The position numbers were made by a program, and so were the translations under genes. From the NCBI GenBank assembly GCA_000991245.1, contig LBRD01000003.1, forward strand, positions 70,734-107,261: a DNA stretch of 36,528 bases, read 5' to 3'. A model generated the notes under the pieces. It ran no database searches, was not told the DNA's origin, and saw nothing but the letters and a program-made list of their open reading frames with translations. This DNA comes from Parcubacteria group bacterium GW2011_GWC1_36_108. Its GTDB lineage: Bacteria > Patescibacteriota > Minisyncoccia > Moranbacterales > GWC2-37-73. This document shows, piece by piece, positions 1 through 7,806 of this stretch (position 1 is the first letter of the stretch; each line of letters starts with the position of its first letter).

Positions 1-382
1 TAGCAAAACTTGCATCGCAGCATTCATCTTCTAATGGCAAATTGTACGCGTTACCAATTACAAAATTCCTATTTTCATTTTTGTATAATTCATTTGCTCG
101 CTTAGTTAAGATTTTTGATGGTTCAACACCAATATATTTTCCATTGAAATCTTCCATCTTACTTGAGCATATGCCTTGTCCAGATCCTATTTCAACAACT
201 TTTGTTGGAGATATTTTATTAATCCAAGAAGCAAGTCTGGGATAAATTTCCTTATCTCTGGCCATATCTTTTTCATTTTCAACACTGCTTATCCATTCTT
301 GCGAAACAATTTCGTGTTCAAAGGGATTTTCCTCGAATTTATGCTGTTCAATTTTATTTTCCAATGAATTTTCAATAGACAT
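1..382 (-). CDS. SAM-dependent methyltransferase (partial, truncated by left window edge)
   Basis: Minus-strand translation from ATG at 380-382: MSIENSLENKIEQHKFEENPFEHEIVSQEWISS...KVVEIGSGQGICSSKMEDFNGKYIGVEPSK...NAYNLPLEDECCDASFA; motif I (VVEIGSGQG) and class I MTase layout. Open to the window edge, so absent from the ORF track. Confidence 0.75.
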   Translation of the reverse strand, partial: MSIENSLENKIEQHKFEENPFEHEIVSQEWISSVENEKDMARDKEIYPRLASWINKISPTKVVEIGSGQGICSSKMEDFNGKYIGVEPSKILTKRANELYKNENRNFVIGNAYNLPLEDECCDASFA

Positions 383-510
383 ATTGCTAATTTAAATTTA
401 TACAAAATATTAACTATTAAACAGCTTGCTATGCACCGGCATCCACTCTAGTATTTATTCTTAAAGCATACCCGATTTCCCCACATCTTTCAAATTTATT
501 CCAAAATATT

Positions 511-556
511 ATCGGCAAACACTATCACGCTATCGAGTGTGATAGTGTTTGCCGAT
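511..556. repeat. Perfect palindrome, 18-bp arms (ATCGGCAAACACTATCAC / GTGATAGTGTTTGCCGAT), downstream of the trpR-like gene
   Basis: Direct reading; arms 511-528 and 539-556, 10-nt loop. Confidence 0.9.
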
Positions 557-573
557 TCTGGTTTGCATTAATA

Positions 574-1119
574 TTATTGTTGAACATGCGAGTTTGCAAG
601 GATTAGGCGCTTTAGTTTTTTGTAGATTGCTGGTTTTTCTTTCGCCTTGTCTAGCTTATCGATAACAACTTGCATCTGAGCCCTTTGTTTTTTATTGGCA
701 TTTGCTACGATATTTTCTAACAAAATATCCGGCCAATAATAGGCAGGAAATTTCTTTTTAAGAGAACTCCAATTTTCAAAATCGATGTTTGCATTATCTT
801 GCTTTGTTATTTTTTCCTTGGTTCGTGCGATTGCCTTTTGATATCCTTCCCCTGAAATTTGCAGCCATTCATGCACTCGTGCAATAGTTGTTGCACTGAC
901 CTTTAAGGTTTCCTCAATGTCCTGATAGGTTAAATCTTTAACTAGCAGTTCAGCAATTTTGAGACGCTTGGCAATCATTTCAGATTCCCTATAAGAAAGT
1001 AGATCACGTAAAAGCTCCGCGGCTTCGTTAGGATCTTTAATTTCAGCAATTGCCAGACAAAGCTGGTATAAAATTTTGTCTATTTCTTTTTTGGATAATT
1101 TTGAATAATATTTCGCCAT
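574..1119 (-). CDS. TrpR-like repressor, YerC/YecD family, with C-terminal extension
   Basis: MAKYYSKLSKKEIDKILYQLCLAIAEIKDPNEAAELLRDLLSYRESEMIAKRLKIAELLVKDLTYQDIEETLKVSATTIARVHEWLQ: TrpR/YerC helix-turn-helix signature. Confidence 0.85.
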   Translation of the reverse strand: MAKYYSKLSKKEIDKILYQLCLAIAEIKDPNEAAELLRDLLSYRESEMIAKRLKIAELLVKDLTYQDIEETLKVSATTIARVHEWLQISGEGYQKAIARTKEKITKQDNANIDFENWSSLKKKFPAYYWPDILLENIVANANKKQRAQMQVVIDKLDKAKEKPAIYKKLKRLILANSHVQQ

Positions 1120-1157
1120 AGATTTTTTTATTTTTATAATTTTGTTATTTTATTTTT

Positions 1158-1199
1158 CGGCAAGCACTATCACACTCGATAGTATGATAGTGCTTGCTA
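1158..1199. promoter_or_regulatory. Second copy (inverted orientation) of the 44-bp palindrome, immediately upstream of the trpR-like start codon; operator candidate
   Basis: GCAAGCACTATCA (1160-1172) / TGATAGTGCTTGC (1185-1197); nearly identical to the reverse complement of 511-556. Confidence 0.6.
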
Positions 1200-1240
1200 T
1201 ATTTTTGTAGATCTTATTTTTTTATTAATTTTAATATGCA

Positions 1241-1268
1241 TTGACAAATGTTTCAAAATTGATATTGT
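1241..1268 (+). promoter_or_regulatory. Sigma-70-like promoter: TTGACA, 16 bp, TATTGT
   Basis: Consensus -35 at 1241-1246 and TATTGT at 1263-1268, upstream of a structured non-coding stretch. Confidence 0.5.
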
Positions 1269-1274
1269 ATTAAT

Positions 1275-1497
1275 GAGCAAATGAAACGGGGCCTGAGGCG
1301 TGTATGGGTTCGAATCCCTACCCTGACTGGTTTAGATTACCAAGGAATGTGTAGGATAGCTGGGAGACTATGAAATGTTGGCGCCAGCCTCCATGGAGTC
1401 GTCCTTGAAATACCAGCCTTTCTCGGTTCGTTCAAAGGTCTATTCTGGTTCATTGCTGTCAATAAGAGGTGTTCGGAAATCCGGACACCTCTTTAAG
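1275..1497 (+). ncRNA. Candidate ncRNA or rRNA-derived fragment: T-arm-like hairpin, then 23S rRNA domain V (L1-stalk)-like segment, then intrinsic terminator
   Basis: 1302-1321 GTATGGGTTCGAATCCCTAC; 1348-1445 GTGTAGGATAGCTGGGAGACTATGAAATGTTGGCGCCAGCCTCCATGGAGTCGTCCTTGAAATACCAGCC resembles the E. coli 23S L1-stalk region recalled from memory; promoter and terminator flank it. Confidence 0.55.
1466..1491. terminator. Intrinsic terminator GAGGTGTTCGG-AAAT-CCGGACACCTC + T-rich tail
   Basis: 11-bp stem with one G-U pair, followed by TTTAAGTTTTATTT; sits between the + ncRNA candidate and a convergent CDS. Confidence 0.8.
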
Positions 1498-1499
1498 TT

Positions 1500-1937
1500 T
1501 TATTTGCCGCATTTGCTTTCGGTTCTGCCTTGCCCAAGTGCCTCGTCGGCACTCTTAAAGCATACCAGGTTTTCGGGTTTGACGCGTTTGGCGTAGGAGC
1601 AGGTTGGGAGGTAAAATTTGTCGGAATTTTTGCTGCCGACATAGGCGCAGTTTGCAGTATTTGTGGTTGCGGCACCTTTGACGGCTATTTGAGGTGTTGT
1701 GGTAGTTTTAGTCGCTTCAGCGGCCTCTGAATTGCCCTGAATTACATTTTCTTGCCCTTCTCGTATATCGGAAGGCTTCTCAATTATAAGGGGCTTTTGC
1801 TGCCATTTTTGACCTTGCAGCATCCCAAATTCAAATGAAATAGCGCTAATTAGGCAAAAACCGATGAAAAGCACGATTTTAGTCTCATTTTTTAGAAAAA
1901 AGTCTTTAATTTTGGTTGACCCCGTTAGAAATTTCAC
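1500..1937 (-). CDS. Membrane-anchored protein with Ada-type metal-binding-like C-terminal domain
   Basis: TM helix IVLFIGFCLISAISFEFG, then CAYVGSKNSDKFYLPTCSYAKRVKPENLVCFKSADEALGQGRTESKCGK (Ada Zn-binding-like). Predicted start is GTG inside a repeat arm. Confidence 0.6.
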   Translation of the reverse strand: MKFLTGSTKIKDFFLKNETKIVLFIGFCLISAISFEFGMLQGQKWQQKPLIIEKPSDIREGQENVIQGNSEAAEATKTTTTPQIAVKGAATTNTANCAYVGSKNSDKFYLPTCSYAKRVKPENLVCFKSADEALGQGRTESKCGK

Positions 1938-2021
1938 AAGTATTGTATTTCTAGATATTATGAATTAAAAAATAAGGGCTAAATATTAATTAAAAGTATA
2001 ATTTTGAAATTTCTAACGGGG
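1920..2021. repeat. 102-bp palindrome-ended element A, flanked by TTGA direct repeats
   Basis: CCCCGTTAGAAATTTCA ... TGAAATTTCTAACGGGG; TTGA at 1916-1919 and 2022-2025. Confidence 0.8.
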
Positions 2022-2049
2022 TTGACATAATCATTAATTCTGTTAGAAT
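2022..2049 (+). promoter_or_regulatory. Promoter TTGACA, 16 bp, TAGAAT for rpmA leader
   Basis: TTGACA 2022-2027, TAGAAT 2044-2049; the -35 abuts the right end of element A. Confidence 0.6.
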
Positions 2050-2061
2050 AAATCCTGTAAC

Positions 2062-2124
2062 ACTGAGTGATGGCTTCAGTCAATTGTGCATCCGCGCTGG
2101 GTGCATATCGCCGCCAAGCGATAT
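2062..2124 (+). promoter_or_regulatory. Structured 5' leader of rpmA (three adjacent hairpins)
   Basis: ACTGA/TCAGT (2062-2080), GCATCC/GGGTGC (2088-2104), ATATCGC/GCGATAT (2105-2124). Confidence 0.4.
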
Positions 2125-2313
2125 CAAATGATTTACGATTATCACAATGTCCCCCGCTATTTGATTTTAACCCAAAATTATATTTATGGATATAGTATTG
2201 AGGTAAGTTTTTATTGAGCGGATATATTTTTTTAAAATTAATTTTGCCCTAGGAATTATTAACCTAACCAGTCCGATGACTGATTACTGATTACTGATGA
2301 CTAGTTACTCATT

Positions 2314-2775
2314 ATGGCGCATCGTAAGGCTGGTGGGTCTACCCAACTCGGACGAGATTCAATCTCGAAAAGACTTGGTGTTAAGATCTTTGGAAATCAA
2401 AAAGTAAAAACTGGAAACATCATCATCCGACAACGTGGAACTGCTTATCATGCAGGAAAAAATGTGATGCGTTGCAATGATGATACATTGATGGCTCTCG
2501 TTGATGGAATTGTAAAATTCACTTCAAAAAAAGTTCGTAACTTTACTGGAGTATTGGTAACTCGTCGTTACGTGGCAGTTGAAAAATCTGACACACCGAT
2601 TGAAATTAAACCAAGAAAGACTGGTGCTAAGAAAGCTGGAGCAAAACTTCGCGTTAATCTTAAGACCAACGAAGCCGGCAAGAAAAAAGGAGCTTGGAAA
2701 GTTGCAAGAAAACCAAATATGCGAAAGACTGTTAGAAAGCATTTGGTTGCAAGAATCGCTAAGAAAGCAAAATAG
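2314..2775 (+). CDS. rpmA: 50S ribosomal protein bL27 with long basic C-terminal extension
   Basis: [69 protein letters not shown] is canonical L27. Confidence 0.95.
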   Translation: MAHRKAGGSTQLGRDSISKRLGVKIFGNQKVKTGNIIIRQRGTAYHAGKNVMRCNDDTLMALVDGIVKFTSKKVRNFTGVLVTRRYVAVEKSDTPIEIKPRKTGAKKAGAKLRVNLKTNEAGKKKGAWKVARKPNMRKTVRKHLVARIAKKAK

Positions 2776-2831
2776 TAAAAACAGCTTATTAGGCATTAGC
2801 TTGTTAGCTTTTCAGAAACACAAGACTAAAA

Positions 2832-2857
2832 AAAGAAACCTCGAGAGAGGTTTCTTT
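2832..2857. terminator. Intrinsic terminator AAAGAAACCTC-GAGA-GAGGTTTCTTT
   Basis: Perfect 11-bp stem between convergent rpmA and the Nudix gene. Confidence 0.8.
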
Positions 2858-2867
2858 TGCTTTATCG

Positions 2868-3410
2868 TTATTTTATTTTAGAAAGTATATCATTTTTTCT
2901 AATAAGGAATCTATTAATACTTTGAGAGTCCCATATATTTGAATCATTTCTCATGGATTTTTCTATATCGTCAATATTCATCCACTTAACTTCTTGCACT
3001 TCTCCGTCATTAAAGGTCAAGTCTCTTAAATCACCTTTGAAATTATAATAATAACTATTGCCAATTTCCTTATTATTTTCGCCATCGTAAAAACTTTTTG
3101 CTCCAGTAATTATTTCTTCAAGCAGTATTTTCACACCAGCTTCTTCCCAAATTTCCTTAATAACGGTTTCCTCTATGGTTGAACCTGCCTCCACATGCCC
3201 ACCGAAACGCATTGACCACTTATTAGGATTCTGCTCTTTAAATTTTGATCTTAAATGTACGAGTAATTCAAGTTTATTATTCTTAATTCGATAAAAATAT
3301 GCCACAGCAACATTGTGCCACAAACCTTTTTCATGACAAACACTGCGAAGTTCTTTTTCTCCGGTCAGGTTGCCATTTTCATCAACAATGTCAAGATATT
3401 CCTCAGGCAT
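2868..3410 (-). CDS. Nudix hydrolase, IPP-isomerase-like subgroup
   Basis: Nudix-box-like GGHVEAGSTIEETVIKEIWEEAGV; EEYLDIVDENGNLTGEKELRSVCHEKGLWHNVAVAYFY. Confidence 0.85.
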   Translation of the reverse strand: MPEEYLDIVDENGNLTGEKELRSVCHEKGLWHNVAVAYFYRIKNNKLELLVHLRSKFKEQNPNKWSMRFGGHVEAGSTIEETVIKEIWEEAGVKILLEEIITGAKSFYDGENNKEIGNSYYYNFKGDLRDLTFNDGEVQEVKWMNIDDIEKSMRNDSNIWDSQSINRFLIRKNDILSKIK

Positions 3411-3459
3411 GTATTCTACTTTATGAACCTTACAAACCTTATAACTTTAAAAACTTGTT

Positions 3460-5103
3460 TTATTTCTTCCCTGCTTTTACTTTTGCGGCTTTTACGAATT
3501 CAAAGAAAAGTGGATGGGATTTGAGGGGGGAAGATTTGAATTCTGGGTGGAATTGGGCGCCGAGGAAAAATGGATGATCTGATTTGGAAAGTTCTGCGAT
3601 TTCCATCAATTTTCCATTTGGAGATTTTCCAGAAAAAATAAGACCGGCTTTTTCAATTTGTTTGATATATTTTGGGTTAACTTCCCAACGATGACGATGA
3701 CGTTCAGAAATTTTTGCTTTGCCATAAGCGCCGTATGCGGTTGTGCCTTTTTCTAAAACCGCATCATATGCGCCAAGACGCATTGTGGCTCCATAATTTC
3801 CATCTTCCAAATTCTTTTTCTGCTCAGGCATAATATCAATAACAGGATTTTTAGTATCGCGATTAACTTCAGTAGTGTGCGCATCATTCATACCGAGAAC
3901 ATTTCTGGCAAACTCAATAACTTGAAGTTGCATACCATAACAAATTCCAAAATACGGAATTTTATTTTCTCGACAATATTGAATAGCTTTTATTTTTCCT
4001 TCAATTCCGCGTCCACCGAATCCCCCCGGAACCAAAATTCCGTCATATTCGGAAAGATCTTCTATTTTTTCTGGATCTTTTTCAAAAACTTCAGAGTTTA
4101 TCCAGTCCATTTCAGTCTTCACTCCAGCCTTATATCCAGCATGTTTGATTGCTTCAATCACGCTGATATAAGCGTCAGACAAAACAAAATCGCCTGTACC
4201 AAAATATTTTCCTACAATTCCAATTTTAACTTTGCCATTAAGACCTTTTACGCGCTTGATTAAATCTTCCCATTGCTTCAAATCAGATTTTTTTGGTTTA
4301 AGTCTGAGTTTTTTGAGAATAATTTTGCTTAAATTATCACGTTCAAAATTGGTAATAACTTCGTATACACTTTTAGCATCAGGAGCACTTATCACGCATT
4401 CCTCTGGTACAGAACAGAAATTAGAAATCTTTTCTTTGCGCTTGGCATCCATCGGCATTTCGGAGCGCGCCACAATAATGTCTGGTTGAACGCCAGCAGC
4501 ATTTACTGTTCGTACAGCATGTTGAGTTGGCTTGGTTTTCATTTCACCCACCATATTAGGGCAAGGAACATAACTTACCATCACAGAAAGCACATCTTCC
4601 GGATGCTTTATTTTCATCATTCGGATGGCTTCCATAAACAAGATGTTTTCATATTCGCCGACGGTTCCACCAATTTCAATAAGAGTTATTTCAGATTTGT
4701 CCTTGTTTGACGCGTGCACGATGCGATCGATAACTTCCAAGGGAATGTGAGGCACAACCTGCACACATTTTCCGGCATATTCCAAATTGCGTTCACGATG
4801 AATCACTGATTCATACACGCGACCAGTTGTCATATAGTTATCACGAGAAAGAGTGATGTCCATAAAACGCTCATAATTTCCCATATCTTGATCGGTTTCA
4901 TCTCCATCATCCAGCACAAAAACTTCTCCGTGCTCAGTTGGGTTCATTGTTCCAGCATCAACATTCACATACGGATCAATCTTAAGTGCGGTTACTTTAT
5001 ATCCTCGGGCTTTCAAAATTGCACCGATTGAAGATGTTGTAATCCCCTTTCCCACACCGCTCATCACGCCTCCCATCACAAAGATGTATTTTCGATTTTC
5101 CAT
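3460..5103 (-). CDS. pyrG: CTP synthase
   Basis: MENRKYIFVMGGVMSGVGKGITTSSIGAILKARGYKVTALKIDPYVNVDAGTMNPTEHGEVFVLDDG; glutaminase GICYGMQL and QFHPEFKS. Confidence 0.98.
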   Translation of the reverse strand: MENRKYIFVMGGVMSGVGKGITTSSIGAILKARGYKVTALKIDPYVNVDAGTMNPTEHGEVFVLDDGDETDQDMGNYERFMDITLSRDNYMTTGRVYESVIHRERNLEYAGKCVQVVPHIPLEVIDRIVHASNKDKSEITLIEIGGTVGEYENILFMEAIRMMKIKHPEDVLSVMVSYVPCPNMVGEMKTKPTQHAVRTVNAAGVQPDIIVARSEMPMDAKRKEKISNFCSVPEECVISAPDAKSVYEVITNFERDNLSKIILKKLRLKPKKSDLKQWEDLIKRVKGLNGKVKIGIVGKYFGTGDFVLSDAYISVIEAIKHAGYKAGVKTEMDWINSEVFEKDPEKIEDLSEYDGILVPGGFGGRGIEGKIKAIQYCRENKIPYFGICYGMQLQVIEFARNVLGMNDAHTTEVNRDTKNPVIDIMPEQKKNLEDGNYGATMRLGAYDAVLEKGTTAYGAYGKAKISERHRHRWEVNPKYIKQIEKAGLIFSGKSPNGKLMEIAELSKSDHPFFLGAQFHPEFKSSPLKSHPLFFEFVKAAKVKAGKK

Positions 5104-5107
5104 AATA

Positions 5108-5215
5108 CCGATACGAATCTACGAATATTATGCGAATCTACAAATATACGAATGAAAAACATTTGCATATTTGCATCATTTGCATTAATTTGCGTATTTG
5201 TATTGTTAGTAATTT
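5108..5215. repeat. AT-rich spacer with inverted-repeat 'words' (ATACGAAT / TTTGCAT / ATTTGCGTATTTG) upstream of pyrG
   Basis: Direct reading; same lexicon as 15015-15125. Confidence 0.6.
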
Positions 5216-5311
5216 ATATGCAAAAAGTCGCTTAAATGCGACCCCCTGTTTTATTGCTAAAAAGTTCAACCTCTTATTTATTAGTATATACCTTTTTTTA
5301 AGCTTGTTCAA

Positions 5312-5413
5312 CCCCGTTAGAAAAATGACAAATCAACTTTTTGTTAATTTATAATCTTAAAAACTTAGACCATTATACTGTAAACTTTTATATTTTCATT
5401 TTTCTAAGCGGGG
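5312..5413. repeat. 102-bp palindrome-ended element B, flanked by TCAA direct repeats
   Basis: CCCCGTTAGAAAAATGA ... TCATTTTTCTAAGCGGGG; TCAA at 5308-5311 and 5414-5417. Confidence 0.8.
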
Positions 5414-5841
5414 TCAACCATTAGGATTATTTCTGCTTTTATCCCAAAATCAAGGCTGATAGTTACCTTTTTTTCTCCTAAATCCTTAATATGATCAGCG
5501 GCGATTGCCTTTTCTGGAATATCAAAACCAGCCTTCTTGATTTCTTTGTTTATATCCTTAGCGGTAATTGAGCCGAAAAGTTTTCCGTCTTTCGCGCGCG
5601 CTTTGAGAATAAATTTCTTGCCTTCAATGGCTGTGGCTAATTTTTGAACAGTTTGTTTTCCTAATGCTGCTTGGAGTTTCTTTTTATCTTCTTCTTGTTT
5701 AACACCAGCTAAACTTGACGGCGTTGCTACTGTCGCCAATTTGCGAGCCAAAAGAAAATTGCGAGCATAACCATCAGGAACATTTTTTATTTGTCCTTTT
5801 TTGCCAACATTTTTAACATCTTGTAGGAATATTACTTGCAT
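5404..5841 (-). CDS. rplI: 50S ribosomal protein bL9
   Basis: [36 protein letters not shown] is canonical L9; last codons and stop fall in the element B arm. Confidence 0.95.
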   Translation of the reverse strand: MQVIFLQDVKNVGKKGQIKNVPDGYARNFLLARKLATVATPSSLAGVKQEEDKKKLQAALGKQTVQKLATAIEGKKFILKARAKDGKLFGSITAKDINKEIKKAGFDIPEKAIAADHIKDLGEKKVTISLDFGIKAEIILMVDPA

Positions 5842-5868
5842 ATAAAGTAGTTCGTAAAGTTTTTAAAG

Positions 5869-5920
5869 TTTACCCCGTGAAATTGCTTCGCACCGGCAAA
5901 GCCGGATTTCACTGGGTAAA
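5869..5920. repeat. Nested palindrome TTTACCCcGTGAAAT ... ATTTCACtGGGTAAA with inner CCGGC-AAA-GCCGG
   Basis: Direct reading; flanked by direct repeats GTTCGTAAAGT (5850-5860, 5925-5935). Confidence 0.75.
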
Positions 5921-5987
5921 GAAGGTTCGTAAAGTATCTAGGACTCTGCAACTATTAAATTATAGTCATTCTTTTTAAAATAATCAA

Positions 5988-6088
5988 CCCCGTTAGAAAT
6001 TTTTAATTATTTTTTAATCCGTAATTATGCTTTATTTTTTAAAACTAGTAATTTATAGAAATATGCCTTGTAAAATTTCTAAGCGGGG
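5988..6088. repeat. 101-bp palindrome-ended element C, flanked by TCAA direct repeats
   Basis: CCCCGTTAGAAATTTT ... AAAATTTCTAAGCGGGG; TCAA at 5984-5987 and 6089-6092. Confidence 0.8.
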
Positions 6089-6097
6089 TCAACCCTT

Positions 6098-6790
6098 TTA
6101 AATAACACATTTTATTTGTTTTTTGTGGCGCATAAACATAAAAATAAACAGGGCTTGTGCGGCAAGAGTTTTCATCATTTCAACATCATCAAGTTTTTGG
6201 TTTGGTATTTCCTTTTTCATCACGATGTACGAAAAAATGTTATCAATAGCCTTGGGCGATGTTACTACAATAAAATCTTCCGATTCAAAGTAGTTTATTT
6301 CAACTTTACGATTTTTTAACGAAAACTCCAATTTATTTTTTGGAATACTTTTTATTTCTTTAAGCATAGAAAAATCTATTGCGGAAACAAACCGCAGTGC
6401 AAATTGTTTTGATTTTCCAAACAATTCAATAGCGTCCATAATTGATTCGTACAATTCACTTTCATTTTTGTGTGTCAGCTTGGAACTTTCAGGATATCCA
6501 AGAGCTATGTTTTCCAAAATATCAAGCTTGCGATTTATTTCTCCAATATACGAATAAGATTGTTGCAAATCTTTTTTCATTCGACTGGCTTGAATTTGAA
6601 TAGTGCCTTTTTCAGCAACATTCTTTTTCATCTTTCTATCCAAAAACAAATACATTGACATAGCGACGGAGCCAAGCAATAAAATCACAAATTCTTGAGT
6701 CTGAGTCACATCAAAAGTATAAAATCCCTTTCGCACGAAGGTTGGAACAAAAACTATAAAAGTAAATATGGTCAGGTATATCCAATACAT
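6098..6790 (-). CDS. Membrane protein of unknown function (two N-terminal TM helices, coiled coil, soluble C-terminal domain)
   Basis: Intact 230-aa ORF between co-directional genes; MYWIYLTIFTFIVFVPTF ... EFVILLLGSVAMSMYLFL. Confidence 0.7.
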   Translation of the reverse strand: MYWIYLTIFTFIVFVPTFVRKGFYTFDVTQTQEFVILLLGSVAMSMYLFLDRKMKKNVAEKGTIQIQASRMKKDLQQSYSYIGEINRKLDILENIALGYPESSKLTHKNESELYESIMDAIELFGKSKQFALRFVSAIDFSMLKEIKSIPKNKLEFSLKNRKVEINYFESEDFIVVTSPKAIDNIFSYIVMKKEIPNQKLDDVEMMKTLAAQALFIFMFMRHKKQIKCVI

Positions 6791-6884
6791 ATCCCTGTTG
6801 CCTATTAAAAGATGGTTAATTATTCTGGCATATTGATTGATTTATGTCAAACCAGTCAGAAATTTCAAAAATTTTTTCCCTATA

Positions 6885-6913
6885 AAAAATCCCGCCTTTT
6901 GAGCGGGATTTTT
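6885..6913. terminator. Intrinsic terminator AAAAATCCCGC...GCGGGATTTTT
   Basis: Perfect 11-bp stem directly after the galU stop. Confidence 0.9.
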
Positions 6914-7786
6914 CTAGATATTTTTGCAACCTTTGAGATACGCGCGAAGTTTATCTCCAATTTCCGGATGTTTTAGCCCCATATGAATGGTAGCTTTCAC
7001 GAAATTAAACTTATCTCCTGTATCAAGCCATTCTCCTTCGAGCACTCTTCCGTGCATCGGACGTTTGTTATTCAACATAATATCAAAAGCATCCGCCAAT
7101 CGTATTTCGCCAGACTTTCCATTTTCCATCGTAGCCAAAACATCAAAAACTTCTGGAGTAATGATATATTTCCCAACAGCCACCAAGTTTGATGGAGCAT
7201 CTTCTTGTTTTGGTTTTTCAACCATACCTTTAATCTCATAGGTGTTGTCGTCAATTTTAACTCCATCAATAACACCAAATGCGCTAACTTGTTCCATAGG
7301 AACCTCACTAAGTCCGATTACTGGATCCCCATATTTTTCAAAAGTATCCATCAATTGTTTTGATGCGGGTACTTCACTGTCATACAGACAATCACCAAAA
7401 ATAACCAAGGCTGGCTCACCATTAAGCAAATGTGCTGCTTGCAAGAGCGCGTGCCCATCTCCTAATGGTTTTGGTTGACGCACATATGAAAATTTTGCTA
7501 GTCCTGAAATCTTTTGCACGGTTTCTAGCAGTTCTTGTTTGTTTTTTTCCACCAATGTGTCTTCCAATTCATATGAAATGTCAAAATGATCTTCAATTGC
7601 ACGTTTACCTCGGCCAGTAACAAAAATAATTTCCTCGATTCCTGCAGCCACTGCTTCTTCAACAAGATATTGAATGACAGGCTTGTCTACAATCGGTAAC
7701 ATTTCTTTTGGTTGTGCTTTTGTAGCTGGCAGAAATCTTGTTCCAAATCCTGCTACTGGTAAAATTGCCTTTCTAATCTTTTGCAT
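6914..7786 (-). CDS. galU: UTP-glucose-1-phosphate uridylyltransferase
   Basis: MQKIRKAILPVAGFGTRFLPATKAQPKEMLPIVDKPVIQYLVEEAVAAGIEEIIFVTGRGKRAIEDHFD. Confidence 0.97.
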   Translation of the reverse strand: MQKIRKAILPVAGFGTRFLPATKAQPKEMLPIVDKPVIQYLVEEAVAAGIEEIIFVTGRGKRAIEDHFDISYELEDTLVEKNKQELLETVQKISGLAKFSYVRQPKPLGDGHALLQAAHLLNGEPALVIFGDCLYDSEVPASKQLMDTFEKYGDPVIGLSEVPMEQVSAFGVIDGVKIDDNTYEIKGMVEKPKQEDAPSNLVAVGKYIITPEVFDVLATMENGKSGEIRLADAFDIMLNNKRPMHGRVLEGEWLDTGDKFNFVKATIHMGLKHPEIGDKLRAYLKGCKNI

Positions 7787-7806
7787 GTTTTTTTATATGT
7801 AAATTT

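Noticed and set aside
1280-1330. Possible complete tRNA gene around GGTTCGAATCC
   Set aside because: Only a T-arm-like hairpin; no D-arm, anticodon arm or acceptor stem could be paired.
1375-1596. 73-aa + strand ORF
   Set aside because: Lies across the 23S-like ncRNA segment and terminator; no protein-like features.
5130-5354. 74-aa + strand ORF ending ...LFNPVRKMTNQLFVNL
   Set aside because: Translation of spacer words plus the element B arm (AACCCCGTTAGAAAA = NPVRK); a repeat artefact.
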